Assembly: GCF_002860365.1 (NCBI RefSeq)
Contig: NZ_NMWT01000028.1
Coordinates: 62,001 to 126,000, forward strand
Length of the DNA stretch: 64,000 nt
Direction of reading: 5' to 3'
Source of the DNA: Bifidobacterium parmae
Lineage (GTDB): Bacteria; Actinomycetota; Actinomycetes; Actinomycetales; Bifidobacteriaceae
The translations under genes were made by a program, and so were the position numbers. This document shows, in pieces, positions 14,720 to 23,823 of the stretch; the stretch's first letter is position 1, and each line of letters starts with the position of its first letter. A model generated the notes under the pieces. That model was not told the origin of the DNA. It did no database searches and worked only from the letters and a program-made list of their open reading frames with translations.

Positions 14720-15553
14720 TCACGGTCGCAGTGGACCGTAGAAGTAGCTGGCGGTGGCGCCGCCGTCGACGAGGAAGTCGGCGCCGGTGATGAACGCGCC
14801 GCGATCGGACATGAGCAGTTCGGCCACGTTCGCCACCTCGTCGGCGGTGCCGGGTCGTCCGGCCGGGCATTTGGCGAACATGGTCTTGTAGAAGTCGCCG
14901 CGCGGCCCGTTGAATTCGTCGATGGCCAGCGGCGTGACGATGATGCCGGGCGAAATGGAGTTGAGTCGTGCCCCACGTTCGCCCCAGCGCACGGATTCAG
15001 CCATCACGCGCTTCTCGTTGCAGCGCTTGGCCAGCTGGTAGGCGTGCAGGGTGTCGCGGATGTTCTCCGGCTGCAGCAGCTCGAGGTCCAAGAGTTCCTC
15101 GGCGGGCGTGACGGCGAGCTGTTCGTCCTCCTCGGGTGTGAGCTGCCTCATGCGATGGCCGGACTGGCTGGAGATGGTCACGCCCACGCCGCCGGGCGCG
15201 ATCACCTTGCCGACCTCCTCGAGCAGCACGGCCGTACCGTAGAGATCGACCTTGAGAATCGCCTTGATGGGCGCCTGGCTCGGCGAGACGCCGGCCGCGT
15301 TGATCAGCATCGTGATCTCGCCCATGCCCTGTGCCAGCGTGATGGCCGAGCGAATCGAATCGCGCGACGCCAGATCCACGGTCGTCGGCGTACAGTCGAA
15401 TCCAGCGTCGGTCATGGTCCGGGCGACCGCCTCGGCGTTCTCCGGCTTCTTGTCGCCCACGAGGATGCGCATGCCGTAGCCCATGCGCCGTGCGATCGCC
15501 ATGCCGATCTGCCCGGCGCCGACCAGCAGCATCACCTTGCGTCGTGTTGTCAT
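14720..15553 (-). CDS. Short-chain dehydrogenase/reductase (SDR)
   Basis: A 277-aa SDR. The start MTTRRKVMLLVG at 15553 follows GGGAAGGAAG; the longer frame lacks a ribosome site. The nucleotide loop is GAGQIGMAIARRMG, the NNAG-type motif is INAAGVSPSQ, and the catalytic YxxxK is probably YQLAK (HAYQLAKRCNEK). The C-terminal ADFLVDGG motif is typical of the family. It is divergent from the LysR gene at 15711 and 72 bp upstream of the ADH gene. A shared alcohol/ketone oxidation pathway is inferred. Confidence 0.88.
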   Translation of the reverse strand: MTTRRKVMLLVGAGQIGMAIARRMGYGMRILVGDKKPENAEAVARTMTDAGFDCTPTTVDLASRDSIRSAITLAQGMGEITMLINAAGVSPSQAPIKAILKVDLYGTAVLLEEVGKVIAPGGVGVTISSQSGHRMRQLTPEEDEQLAVTPAEELLDLELLQPENIRDTLHAYQLAKRCNEKRVMAESVRWGERGARLNSISPGIIVTPLAIDEFNGPRGDFYKTMFAKCPAGRPGTADEVANVAELLMSDRGAFITGADFLVDGGATASYFYGPLRP

Positions 15554-15629
15554 ATCGCTTCCTTCCCATGTGTCTCGCGTCCTCCCGGCTTTGCCGCCGG
15601 ACGCTAACGTCACGATATGCCCATGCGCA

Positions 15630-15678
15630 ATGCATTACAAATATGATTTCTCTATCTCAATAGATAGAATTAATGCAT
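15630..15678. promoter_or_regulatory. Nested operator palindromes in the LysR/SDR intergenic region
   Basis: Two nested inverted repeats occupy the AT-rich gap: ATGCATTA...TAATGCAT (15630-15637, 15671-15678) around TCTATCT...AGATAGA (15651-15657, 15662-15668). LysR regulators bind such interrupted palindromes in divergent promoters, so both promoters are probably controlled here. Confidence 0.65.
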
Positions 15679-15710
15679 ATAATTTTCGTCGTCGAAACCG
15701 GAAGGGCCGC

Positions 15711-16595
15711 ATGGAACTCAAAACGCTGCGCAATTTCATCACGGTCGTGCAGGAAGAGGGAATCAGTGCCGCGGCCGACACGCTGCATGTCAGCCAACCG
15801 GCACTGTCCCGCCAGATCAAAGAGCTTGAGAACGAGCTGAATGCCACACTGCTCATACGCGGCAACCGTTCCCGCACAATCGGCCTGACCGACGAGGGAA
15901 AACTGTTGTACCGTCGGGCACGGGAAATCGTCGCATTGGCCGACCGGACGCGCGACGAGATTACGGAGGGCGACATGATCGAGGGGGACGTGCACATCGC
16001 CGGCGCACAGACCGCCGCCATGCGCACGGTCGCCAAGGCGGCCGTGCGGCTGCGCCAGCGCCATCCGGGGATCTGCATTCGCCTGCACGACGACTACGGC
16101 GCAAACATCATCGAACGGCTCGACAACGGGTTCGCGGACTTCGGCGTGCTCGTCCAACCGATCGACATGAGCCGCTATGACTACCTGCCACTGCCGGGCG
16201 GGGACTCGATGGGCGTGCTCATGCGGCATGACCATCCTCTGGCCGCTCGCAAAACCATCACCGCCGCTGATCTCAATGGCGTTCCGGTCATCGTACCGCA
16301 GGGTGTGCTTGCACGCGGCGACCTATCCGGCTGGCTCGGCCATCATGCGAAATCCATGAACATCGTCGGCACGATGAATCTCATGTACAACGCAAGCTGT
16401 TTCGTACAGGAGGGTTATGCCTGCGCAATCGGTCCAGCCAAACTGATCGACACCTCATGGGAATCGGGGCTGACATTCCGCTCGCTCGACCCACCGATGC
16501 ATACAAAACTGGCCGTTGCGTGGAAAAACAAGCAGCCCCTCACCCCGTCGGCCACCGCGTTCCTTGACGCGCTGCGCGCCGTGATAGCGGCATAG
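15711..16595 (+). CDS. LysR-family transcriptional regulator
   Basis: A 294-aa LysR regulator. Its start at 15711 follows GGAAGGG and gives the canonical beginning MELKTLRNFITVVQEE. The winged HTH is at residues 1-60 (GISAAADTLHVSQPALSRQI), followed by the linker helix and a two-subdomain effector-binding region (MIEGDVHIAGAQTAAMRTVA and VQEGYACAIGPAKLI). It diverges from the SDR-ADH-flavodoxin operon, and the nested palindromes lie between. The inducer is unknown, probably a substrate of that operon. Confidence 0.9.
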   Translation: MELKTLRNFITVVQEEGISAAADTLHVSQPALSRQIKELENELNATLLIRGNRSRTIGLTDEGKLLYRRAREIVALADRTRDEITEGDMIEGDVHIAGAQTAAMRTVAKAAVRLRQRHPGICIRLHDDYGANIIERLDNGFADFGVLVQPIDMSRYDYLPLPGGDSMGVLMRHDHPLAARKTITAADLNGVPVIVPQGVLARGDLSGWLGHHAKSMNIVGTMNLMYNASCFVQEGYACAIGPAKLIDTSWESGLTFRSLDPPMHTKLAVAWKNKQPLTPSATAFLDALRAVIAA

Positions 16596-16680
16596 GACGC
16601 CATCGTCCACCAACTCACGCCGCATCCTTTACGCCGCAACCCCACACGACGGTGGCCGATCACAATATACGAGACGAGGA

Positions 16681-16765
16681 CCTTGGAATCACTGGAATTC
16701 CAAGGCCCTCGATGCTATGAAGCAATCACTTCTTAGGCGTTGGTGAGAACTTGAACTCGGTGTGA
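16681..16765 (-). other. Internal ychF 3'-tail variant (C) with terminator-like hairpin
   Basis: The hairpin CCTTGGAAT/ATTCCAAGG (16681-16689, 16697-16705) is followed by CAATCACTTCTTAGG and GAACTTGAACTCGG, the same order of blocks as behind ychF. The minus strand reads TEFKFSPTPKK then TGA, comparable with VEFKFNVSK. It is more diverged than copy A, so it is an older insertion or came from another ychF allele. Confidence 0.6.
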
Positions 16766-16787
16766 TGTCGCTGAACGACATCACACC
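16759..16787 (-). terminator. Perfect 12-bp hairpin at the DUF2442 remnant stop
   Basis: GGTGTGATGTCG and CGACATCACACC (16759-16770, 16776-16787) pair around CTGAA. The hairpin overlaps the end of the DUF2442-like remnant and touches tail copy C. Confidence 0.55.
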
Positions 16788-16964
16788 GAAACCAGTTCGT
16801 CATGAGCGGCGTACTCATACGAATGTCCGTACAGATACGTGGGAGAGATGTCGATGTCTCCGTCACACCAGGTCAGAACCCCGTGATCGATATGGAAGTC
16901 CTCGAACGTCTTCTCATCCCGCAGCGGGAGCGTCGTCGCCGGCAATCGGCTTGTGCACGGTCAT
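16781..16964 (-). pseudogene. DUF2442-like gene remnant with frameshift
   Basis: Minus-strand residues LPLRDEKTFEDFHIDHG, then LTWCDGDIDISPTYLY, match the C-terminal half of DUF2442 proteins, which often pair with a DUF4160 partner in toxin-antitoxin-like units. The only plausible start (ATG at 16964, MTVHKPIAGDD) is in a different frame. Further upstream the open stretch EAFLVAHCEEAWKAAIGL, ending just before, may be another remnant. It is probably non-functional. No frame longer than 60 codons here looks coding. Confidence 0.5.
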
Positions 16965-17119
16965 GGTCACGCAAATAGAATTCAAGCCAATAGCAGCCTT
17001 CCACGCCTCCTCACAGTGCGCAACCAGGAAGGCTTCCTTCCTTTCTGGAAGCGTCGATGAAGCCCGCGAAGAAGCCCAATGAAATGATCAATTCATGAAA
17101 TCGAGGGGCATGGCCATGT

Positions 17120-17218
17120 CTAGAGCTTCAAGATGCCCGAATGCGCGAGATCGATCGTCACGCTGGCTTCATGGAACTCGATCTCGAAGAGAACCAACTG
17201 GTCGCCGAACCGTTTCAC
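17120..17218 (-). pseudogene. Short 3' gene remnant, unknown family
   Basis: A 32-codon minus-strand piece ends FGDQLVLFEIEFHEASVTI, DLAHSGILKL, stop. The codon use is coding-like and the amphipathic content protein-like, but no start with a ribosome site exists (only GTG at 17218). It looks like the C-terminus of a lost gene in cassette C-D. Apart from this and the DUF2442 remnant, the 655 bp from 16596 to 17250 hold no intact gene. Confidence 0.35.
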
Positions 17219-17250
17219 GATGGGGCCGATGCCCCCTACACTGAGACATC

Positions 17251-17754
17251 ATGCGAGTCATCATCCGGAAGTATCGGCCATCCGACGCGACGGCAACGAT
17301 GCAAGTCTTCCGTCGCGCTATCCTCGAAACGGCGTCGCGGGATTACGATGCGGAACAGACGCGCATGTGGGCCAGCCGAACAGGTTCGGCCGCCGGATGG
17401 AATATCCGTCGGATGGCGGCGCATACATGGGTCGCCGCACTGGCCGACGACGCCTGTGACGGCGATTCGCCCGATTCCGCAATCGGCACTCCGATTGGTT
17501 TCATCGACGTGGACGACTCCGGATACATCGACATGCTGTTCGTCGCCCCGGCGTACGGGCGTCTGGGCGTCGCCACGTTGCTGCTTGCGCGAGTGGAGCA
17601 ATTCACGGCCGACCATGGTATCGTACGTCTCGCCGTCCACGCCAGCATCACCGCGCATCCGTTCTTTGCCCGTCATGGATTCCGCATGGTCGAGACTCGG
17701 CATCCGACGATCGGGACTGTTTCATTCACCAACTATCTGATGACCCGTCCGTAG
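17251..17754 (+). CDS. GNAT-family N-acetyltransferase
   Basis: A 167-aa GNAT enzyme that moves an acetyl group from acetyl-CoA to an amine. The start MRVIIRKYRPSDA follows a weak ribosome site. The N-terminal strand-helix IRKYRPSDATATMQVFRRAI is followed by the beta-4 strand GFIDVDDSGYIDMLFVAPAY. The acetyl-CoA loop is Q/RxxGxG/A, seen as GRLGVATLLLARVE. The end LAVHASITAHPFFARHGF matches the YafP/ElaA-like branch. It is the only intact gene of cassette C-D. Substrate unknown. Confidence 0.85.
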   Translation: MRVIIRKYRPSDATATMQVFRRAILETASRDYDAEQTRMWASRTGSAAGWNIRRMAAHTWVAALADDACDGDSPDSAIGTPIGFIDVDDSGYIDMLFVAPAYGRLGVATLLLARVEQFTADHGIVRLAVHASITAHPFFARHGFRMVETRHPTIGTVSFTNYLMTRP

Positions 17755-17897
17755 CGGTTGGCGGCCGCTGACTGAAGACCTGTCTATGGCATGACTCCGA
17801 GGTCTGGGACAAACCCGGAGGAGCCGCCAATGGCGTCCGGCATGGCGATTCGAGATGGAAGCACCCCTGAAGAGTTCCGTATGGCCGGTATAAACAA

Positions 17898-17928
17898 GGG
17901 CCTTGGAACCGTTTGGATTCCAAGGCCC
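17898..17928 (-). terminator. ychF terminator (copy D)
   Basis: GGGCCTTGGAA (17898-17908) pairs with TTCCAAGGCCC (17918-17928), 18 bp past the ychF stop. Apart from three substitutions it is the same hairpin as copy A at 1033-1071. Confidence 0.85.
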
Positions 17929-17945
17929 CCGGCACTATTCGCCAA

Positions 17946-19040
<1,095 letters not shown>

Positions 19041-19583
19041 GCCCTCCAGTCTAAGGGCGAAAGCGACAACGCCGGCGCCGCGGCGCGCGTCCGTCCGCGG
19101 CGTGCGGGAGCCGGGCGACGCGGCGGGGGAGCGTCGTCTCCGCGCGCATGTCCATTTCCGATTTCCGACTATCCGATAGCGGGGTATAAGCAATCTTCAT
19201 AGCGACATTCCCGTCGCAGGGGTTTCCGAAGCGGTCCGCGTGATGTCGCAACATTGTCTCAGGCGTTGGAACCATTGGTTTTCCATAGGTGGTGTTACGT
19301 TTTTCAGATTGTTCCGGCGTCTCGCGAATCGAAACCGATTGTGAGATAATGGTTGCAAATGTTCGATATTTGGTAGAATCGGCTGGTCTGCTACCCGTTA
19401 TTCTTATGGGTAGCAAACGGATTCGCCCCCGACCGGGCGGATCGGATCCGGTTCCGCACGACACGTCGGGCCCGCCGGGGACGAAAACAAGACAAGAAGA
19501 AACCGCAAGAGAGAATCGCGCACCCGCGAACATCACATGACCATGACATCAAAGCAAACCAAGACCAGGAAAGGAGGACGGCA
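19041..19583 (+). promoter_or_regulatory. Long intergenic region with promoter and leader of the ABC operon
   Basis: The 543 bp hold no credible gene. A candidate promoter is TTGCAA (19353-19358) and TAGAAT (19374-19379) with 15 bp between. It is followed by a hairpin GCTACCC/GGGTAGC (19390-19396, 19408-19414), a leader of about 170 nt, and AAAGGAGG just before the first permease start. The ychF promoter must lie at the left end, near the AT-rich 19150-19200. Confidence 0.4.
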
Positions 19584-20246
19584 GTGAGCTGGGAAGTCAT
19601 CCAACGTGCGCTCCCATTGTTCGAGAAGGCGTTCGTCCTAACGCTCAGGCTCTCCGCCGTCAGCGTCGTGCTCGCCACGCTGCTCGGGCTCGTGCTCGCG
19701 CTGCTGCGCGAATACCGCGTGCCCGTCCTCGCCCAGATCAGCACCGTGTTCCAGGAGCTGTTCCGCAACACCCCGCTGCTCATCCAATTGTTCTTCCTGT
19801 ACTACGGACTGCCGTCCATCGGCGTCAAGTGGAGCGCCGAGACCTGTGCGGTCGTCGGCATGTCCATCCTGGGCGCCGCCTACATGTGCGGCGCGTTCGA
19901 GGGCGGCTTCACCGGCATCCCTCGCGTGCAGAACGAGTCGGCGCGCGCCCTCGGCCTGTCGCCGCTGCAGATGATCCGCCACGTCACCCTCCCGCAGGGC
20001 CTGACGCGCAGCGTGCCCGCCGTCGCCGCGAACGTGATCTTCATGGTCAAGGAGACGTCCGTGTTCACGGTGATCGCCGTGCCGGAGCTCACCAACACGG
20101 CGCGCGACCTCATCGGCATGTACTACCGCAGCGACGAATACCTGTTCATGCTGGTCGTCGCCTACGCGATCATCCTGATCCCGCTGTCCGTCATCCTCAC
20201 GCTCATCGAAAGGAGGGTCCGTCGTGGAACCTTTGGCGATAACTGA
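19584..20246 (+). CDS. Polar amino-acid ABC transporter permease 1 (glutamate type)
   Basis: A 220-aa permease of the HisM/GluC family with about five membrane helices (first at residues 18-42, LRLSAVSVVLATLLGLVLAL). The EAA loop that docks the ATPase is seen as ESARALGLSPLQMIRHVTLP. NTPLLIQLFFLYYGLP is the usual family signature. AAAGGAGG precedes the start. It is the first gene of a four-gene operon and overlaps the second permease by 23 bp. The two permeases pair as a heterodimer. Confidence 0.92.
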   Translation: MSWEVIQRALPLFEKAFVLTLRLSAVSVVLATLLGLVLALLREYRVPVLAQISTVFQELFRNTPLLIQLFFLYYGLPSIGVKWSAETCAVVGMSILGAAYMCGAFEGGFTGIPRVQNESARALGLSPLQMIRHVTLPQGLTRSVPAVAANVIFMVKETSVFTVIAVPELTNTARDLIGMYYRSDEYLFMLVVAYAIILIPLSVILTLIERRVRRGTFGDN

Positions 20247-20958
20247 CGCCGCGGGCGCCGCATACGTCACGGTGGCCTCCGGCGCGGGCGTCATCTTCAC
20301 GGGAGACAATCTCACGCGACTGCTGTCTGGTCTCGGCACGTCCGTGACCGTCGCCGGCCTCGCGCTCGTCGTCGGCATCCCGCTGGGCATCGTGCTCGGC
20401 GCGCTGCGCATCCTGCACAATCCGGTCCTGCGCGCCGTCCTGCGCCTCTACCTCGAATTCTTCCGCATCGTGCCCACGCTGGTCATCCTGTTCCTGTCCT
20501 ACTACATCCTGCCGCGAGAACTCGGCGTGCAGGTGGACGGCGTGACCGTCGCCGTGGTCGCCTTCGGCCTGTGGGTGGCTGCGGAGATCAGCGACATCGT
20601 GCGCGGCGCCCTCATCTCCGTGTCCGACCATCAGGTCGACGCGGGCAAGGCGCTCGGCATGAACGGCCTGCAGATCCTGTGGTACGTGCGCATCCCGCAG
20701 TCCGTCAACCTCATGGTGCCCGCCACCATCAACCTGGCCGCCCGCGTCATCATGACCACGTCGCTGCTGCTGCTCATCAGCGTCATCGACGTGATCACCG
20801 TCGGCCAGCAGATCATGGAGGCGAACCGCATGACCCATCCGGACGCCGCCTTCTGGGTGTACGGATTCATCTTCTTCCTGTATTTCATCATCTGCTGGCC
20901 GCTGGCGATGATCGCCAAGGTCCTGGAGAAGCGAGCCAAGGAGCGTAACAATGGCTGA
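20224..20958 (+). CDS. Polar amino-acid ABC transporter permease 2
   Basis: A 244-aa permease starting with GTG at 20224 inside the previous gene. Membrane helices begin at about residue 35 (LGTSVTVAGLALVVGIPLGI). The family signature is EFFRIVPTLVILFLSYYILP and the EAA loop is DAGKALGMNGLQILWYVRIP. It overlaps the ATPase gene by 8 bp. Together with permease 1 it forms the channel for a glutamate/polar amino acid, as in the actinobacterial gluABCD type. The exact substrate is inferred. Confidence 0.92.
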   Translation: MEPLAITDAAGAAYVTVASGAGVIFTGDNLTRLLSGLGTSVTVAGLALVVGIPLGIVLGALRILHNPVLRAVLRLYLEFFRIVPTLVILFLSYYILPRELGVQVDGVTVAVVAFGLWVAAEISDIVRGALISVSDHQVDAGKALGMNGLQILWYVRIPQSVNLMVPATINLAARVIMTTSLLLLISVIDVITVGQQIMEANRMTHPDAAFWVYGFIFFLYFIICWPLAMIAKVLEKRAKERNNG

Positions 20959-21736
20959 AGCCGACAACGAAACCACCGTCGCGGGCGAGGAGCCGCTGCT
21001 GTCCGTGCGCCATCTGCGCAAATCCTACGGCGACCACGAGGTGCTCAAGGACGTGAGCTTCGACGTGAAGCGCGGCCAGGTGCTCGTCCTGCTCGGTCCG
21101 TCCGGATCCGGCAAGTCCACGCTGATCCGCTGCCTCAACGGTCTGGAGACCATCCAGGGCGGCGAGATCCGCTTCAAGGGCGAGGTCGTGCCGAACAACA
21201 GCGAGAAGGCGTGGCGCCGTCTGCGCAACGAGATCGGCATGGTGTTCCAGAGCTACGACCTGTTCCCGAACCTCACGGTCGCGAAGAACATCGAACTCGG
21301 TCCCACCAAGGTGCAGAAGCGCCCCAAGGCCGAGGTCGACGAGCAGATGGACAGGCTTCTCGCGGACGTGCAGCTGTCCGAATACAAGAACGCGTACCCG
21401 CGCGAACTGTCCGGCGGCCAGAAGCAGCGCATCGCCATCGTGCGCGCGCTCGCCATGAACCCGGAGCTCATGCTGTTCGACGAGGTCACCGCCTCGCTCG
21501 ACCCGGAGATGGTGCGCGAGGTGCTCGAGCTCATGCTGCGTCTCGCCAAGCGCCACATGACGATGATCGTCGTCACGCACGAGATGGAGTTCGCGCGTCG
21601 CGTCGCCGACACCGTCATGTTCCTCGAGAACGGCGTGATCCTCGAACGCCAGTCCGGCTCCGACTTCTTCACCAACCCGGAGACCGACCGCGCGAGGAAC
21701 TTCCTCGACAGCATGTCGCCCGTCGGCGACGAGTGA
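20951..21736 (+). CDS. Polar amino-acid ABC transporter ATPase
   Basis: A 261-aa ATP-binding subunit (GlnQ/GluA type). Walker A is GPSGSGKST (residues 53-61), the Q-loop MVFQSYDLFPNLTV, the signature LSGGQKQRIAIVRALAMNPE, Walker B LMLFDEV, and the H-loop VVTHEM. Family members normally have DEP/DET after Walker B; here DEVTASLDPE is the normal glutamine-transporter form. It powers import by the two permeases directly upstream. Confidence 0.95.
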   Translation: MAEADNETTVAGEEPLLSVRHLRKSYGDHEVLKDVSFDVKRGQVLVLLGPSGSGKSTLIRCLNGLETIQGGEIRFKGEVVPNNSEKAWRRLRNEIGMVFQSYDLFPNLTVAKNIELGPTKVQKRPKAEVDEQMDRLLADVQLSEYKNAYPRELSGGQKQRIAIVRALAMNPELMLFDEVTASLDPEMVREVLELMLRLAKRHMTMIVVTHEMEFARRVADTVMFLENGVILERQSGSDFFTNPETDRARNFLDSMSPVGDE

Positions 21737-21830
21737 CATGCCGGGCGCCGGCTCCCGGAAGCCCCGGACCGCCGGCGCGTCGCCATCAAGATTTGCCAAT
21801 TTACCAACCAACAGAGAGAGGGGAACCATC

Positions 21831-22685
21831 ATGTTCAACCTGAAGAAGATCGCCGCCGGCGTGCTCGCCGCGGCCACGCTGATCTCCGTCGCCGCCTGCG
21901 GCAACGGCCCCGACCCGGCGGCCGGCGGCTCGTCCGCGTCCGGCCAGCAGGGCCAGACCGTCGAGCAGATCAAGAAGGCCGGCAAGATCCGCATCGCCAC
22001 GTTCGGCGATCTGCCGCCGTACGGCTACGTGAAGAACGACGGCACCCGCGCCGGCTACGACGTGGCGCTCGGCAACCAGGTCGCCAAGGACCTGGGCGTG
22101 AAGGTCGAGTGGGTGCAGGTCAACGCGGACGGCCGCGTCGACTCGCTGAAGTCCGACAAGGTCGACCTCGTGCTCGCCAACTTCACCGTCACCGACGAGC
22201 GCAAGCAGGTCGTCGACTTCGCCAGCCCGTACATGAAGGTCTCCATCGGCGTCGTCTCCCCGGACAAGGCGAAGATCACCAGCGCCGACGACCTCAAGGG
22301 CAAGGATCTGGCCGTCACCAAGGGCACGACCGCCGAGACCTACTTCACCCAGAACTACCCGGACGTGAACCTGCAGAAGTTCGACTCCAAGACCCAGCAG
22401 TTCCAGGCGTTCAAGGACGGCCGCGTCGCCGCCCTTGCCGACGACAACACGTACCTGTACGCGTGGGCCAAGGACAACCCGGGCTACACCGTCGGCATCA
22501 AGACCCTGGGCGACGAGTCCACGATCGCGCCGGCCGTGAAGAAGGGCAACAAGAGCCTGCTCGACTGGATGAACAAGGAGATCAAGACCCTCACCGACGA
22601 CGGCTTCTTCGAGAAGGCGTACGAGAGCGAGCTCGCCCCGAGCTTCACCTCCGACATCAAGCCCGAGGACGTCATCATCAAGTGA
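21831..22685 (+). CDS. Amino-acid ABC transporter substrate-binding lipoprotein
   Basis: A 284-aa solute-binding protein. The start at 21831 has GAGAGAGGGG upstream; the longer frame is a spacer. A lipoprotein signal is clear: MFNLKKIAAGVLAAATLISV followed by AACG, with Cys as the lipidation site. The mature part is a family-3 binding fold: GKIRIATFGDLPPYGYVKND, then GYDVALGNQVAKDLGVKVEW and PAVKKGNKSLLDWMNKEI. It captures the amino acid at the cell surface for the upstream ABC system. A strong terminator follows. Confidence 0.94.
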   Translation: MFNLKKIAAGVLAAATLISVAACGNGPDPAAGGSSASGQQGQTVEQIKKAGKIRIATFGDLPPYGYVKNDGTRAGYDVALGNQVAKDLGVKVEWVQVNADGRVDSLKSDKVDLVLANFTVTDERKQVVDFASPYMKVSIGVVSPDKAKITSADDLKGKDLAVTKGTTAETYFTQNYPDVNLQKFDSKTQQFQAFKDGRVAALADDNTYLYAWAKDNPGYTVGIKTLGDESTIAPAVKKGNKSLLDWMNKEIKTLTDDGFFEKAYESELAPSFTSDIKPEDVIIK

Positions 22686-22712
22686 CGCGCTGACCGCCGG
22701 TCACGCATGACG

Positions 22713-22750
22713 AGGCGGGAGGCTCCGGTCCACGACCGGGCCTCCCGCCT
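22713..22750 (+). terminator. Terminator of the amino-acid ABC operon
   Basis: AGGCGGGAGGC (22713-22723) pairs with GCCTCCCGCCT (22740-22750) and is followed by TTCG. It lies 28 bp past the binding-protein stop. Confidence 0.8.
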
Positions 22751-22862
22751 TTCGCGTATCCGCGGCGCACGCGCCCCGGGCGGCCGTCTTCCATCCCCAC
22801 GGCGGCAGGCTTCCAGCCGGCCGCAAGGTTCCGGCGAACAAACCCGTGGCATAATCGGGGGC

Positions 22863-23348
22863 ATGCGAATCGTCATCCAGAAAGTGTCCCAGGCGAGCGT
22901 CGACGTGGTCAACGAGCTCGGGACCATCGACCCCACGTTCGAGCCGCGGCAGATCGGCCACGGCTACATGATCCTCGTCGGCGTGTCCGACGCGGACGGC
23001 GACGCTGAGATCGCCTGGCTCGCCCACAAGGTGCTCAACCTGCGCGTCTTCGAGGACGAGCACGGCAAGATGAACCGGTCCATCCAGGACGTCGGCGGCG
23101 AGATCCTGTCCATCTCCCAGTTCACGCTCTACGCGGACGTGCACAAGGGCAACCGTCCCAGCTTCATCAAGGCGGGCAAGCCGGAACACGCGGACCTCGT
23201 GTGGATCCGCTTCAACGAGGCGCTGCGCTCCGGCGGCGTGCCGGTGCGCGAAGGCCGTTTCGGCGCGCACATGCGCGTCGGCCTCGTCAACGACGGGCCG
23301 GTCACCATCGTCATCGACACCGAGACGGACATGCCGCACAAGGCGTGA
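22863..23348 (+). CDS. dtd: D-aminoacyl-tRNA deacylase
   Basis: A 161-aa Dtd that hydrolyses D-amino acids wrongly attached to tRNA. The start at 22863 gives the canonical MRIVIQKVSQASVDV. Signature motifs are GGEILSISQFTLYAD (with the SQxT oxyanion site) and NDGPVTIVIDTE (the Gly-cisPro cross-subunit loop is the GP here). A few residues are inserted after SVDVVNELGTIDPTFEPRQ compared with the 145-150-aa norm. It stands alone after the ABC operon terminator. Confidence 0.95.
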   Translation: MRIVIQKVSQASVDVVNELGTIDPTFEPRQIGHGYMILVGVSDADGDAEIAWLAHKVLNLRVFEDEHGKMNRSIQDVGGEILSISQFTLYADVHKGNRPSFIKAGKPEHADLVWIRFNEALRSGGVPVREGRFGAHMRVGLVNDGPVTIVIDTETDMPHKA

Positions 23349-23430
23349 GAGTGGCCCGCCTCCCCGACGCCCTCTTCTCCCGACATCCCCGCCACCGGTC
23401 CAACCGCACGATACTTCGAAAGGAAACCCC

Positions 23431-23733
23431 ATGATCCCAGCCATCGACCTGACCAACGTCGACTTGTCCGGCCTCGACCTGTCCGTCTTCGACCGCATCG
23501 CCCTATGGTACGGAAGCCTGCCCGCCGAGGTGCGGACCTGCCTGACCGTCGCCGTCGGCGCGGCCATCGCCTACGTGGTCTTCAGGATCGTCGTCAGGCT
23601 CATCAAGGGCATCATCGCGTCGGTCATCGCCGCCGTGCTCGCGTTCCTGCTGACCACCGTGCCCGGCAACATGCTGCTCTCCCAGGCGTACGACCGCGTC
23701 GAGCAGCAGGTGACGACGAGCCTCAACCAATGA
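23431..23733 (+). CDS. Small membrane protein, unknown
   Basis: A 100-aa protein with AAAGGAA before the start. A polar N-terminus with pentapeptide-like D-L-S repeats (TNVDLSGLDLSVFDR) is followed by one or two hydrophobic segments (about residues 39-75: AVGAAIAYVVFRIVVRLIKG and IASVIAAVLAFLLTTVPGN), then an amphipathic tail. No family is recognised. It lies between dtd and a HAD gene, all on the + strand. Confidence 0.7.
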   Translation: MIPAIDLTNVDLSGLDLSVFDRIALWYGSLPAEVRTCLTVAVGAAIAYVVFRIVVRLIKGIIASVIAAVLAFLLTTVPGNMLLSQAYDRVEQQVTTSLNQ

Positions 23734-23823
23734 CGCCCCTCGGCGTCGCGGCCATGGCCGTCGCATCCATGGCCGGCACGTCTATAGTGGATCGTGAAGC
23801 CGGGCGATGATTGCGAGGGGCGT

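Noticed and set aside
14733-15607. 305-codon plus-strand frame over the SDR
   Set aside because: Shadow of an SDR with intact motifs on the minus strand.
16762-17082. 106-codon plus-strand frame in cassette C-D
   Set aside because: No start context or protein-like composition; the minus strand carries the DUF2442-like remnant here.
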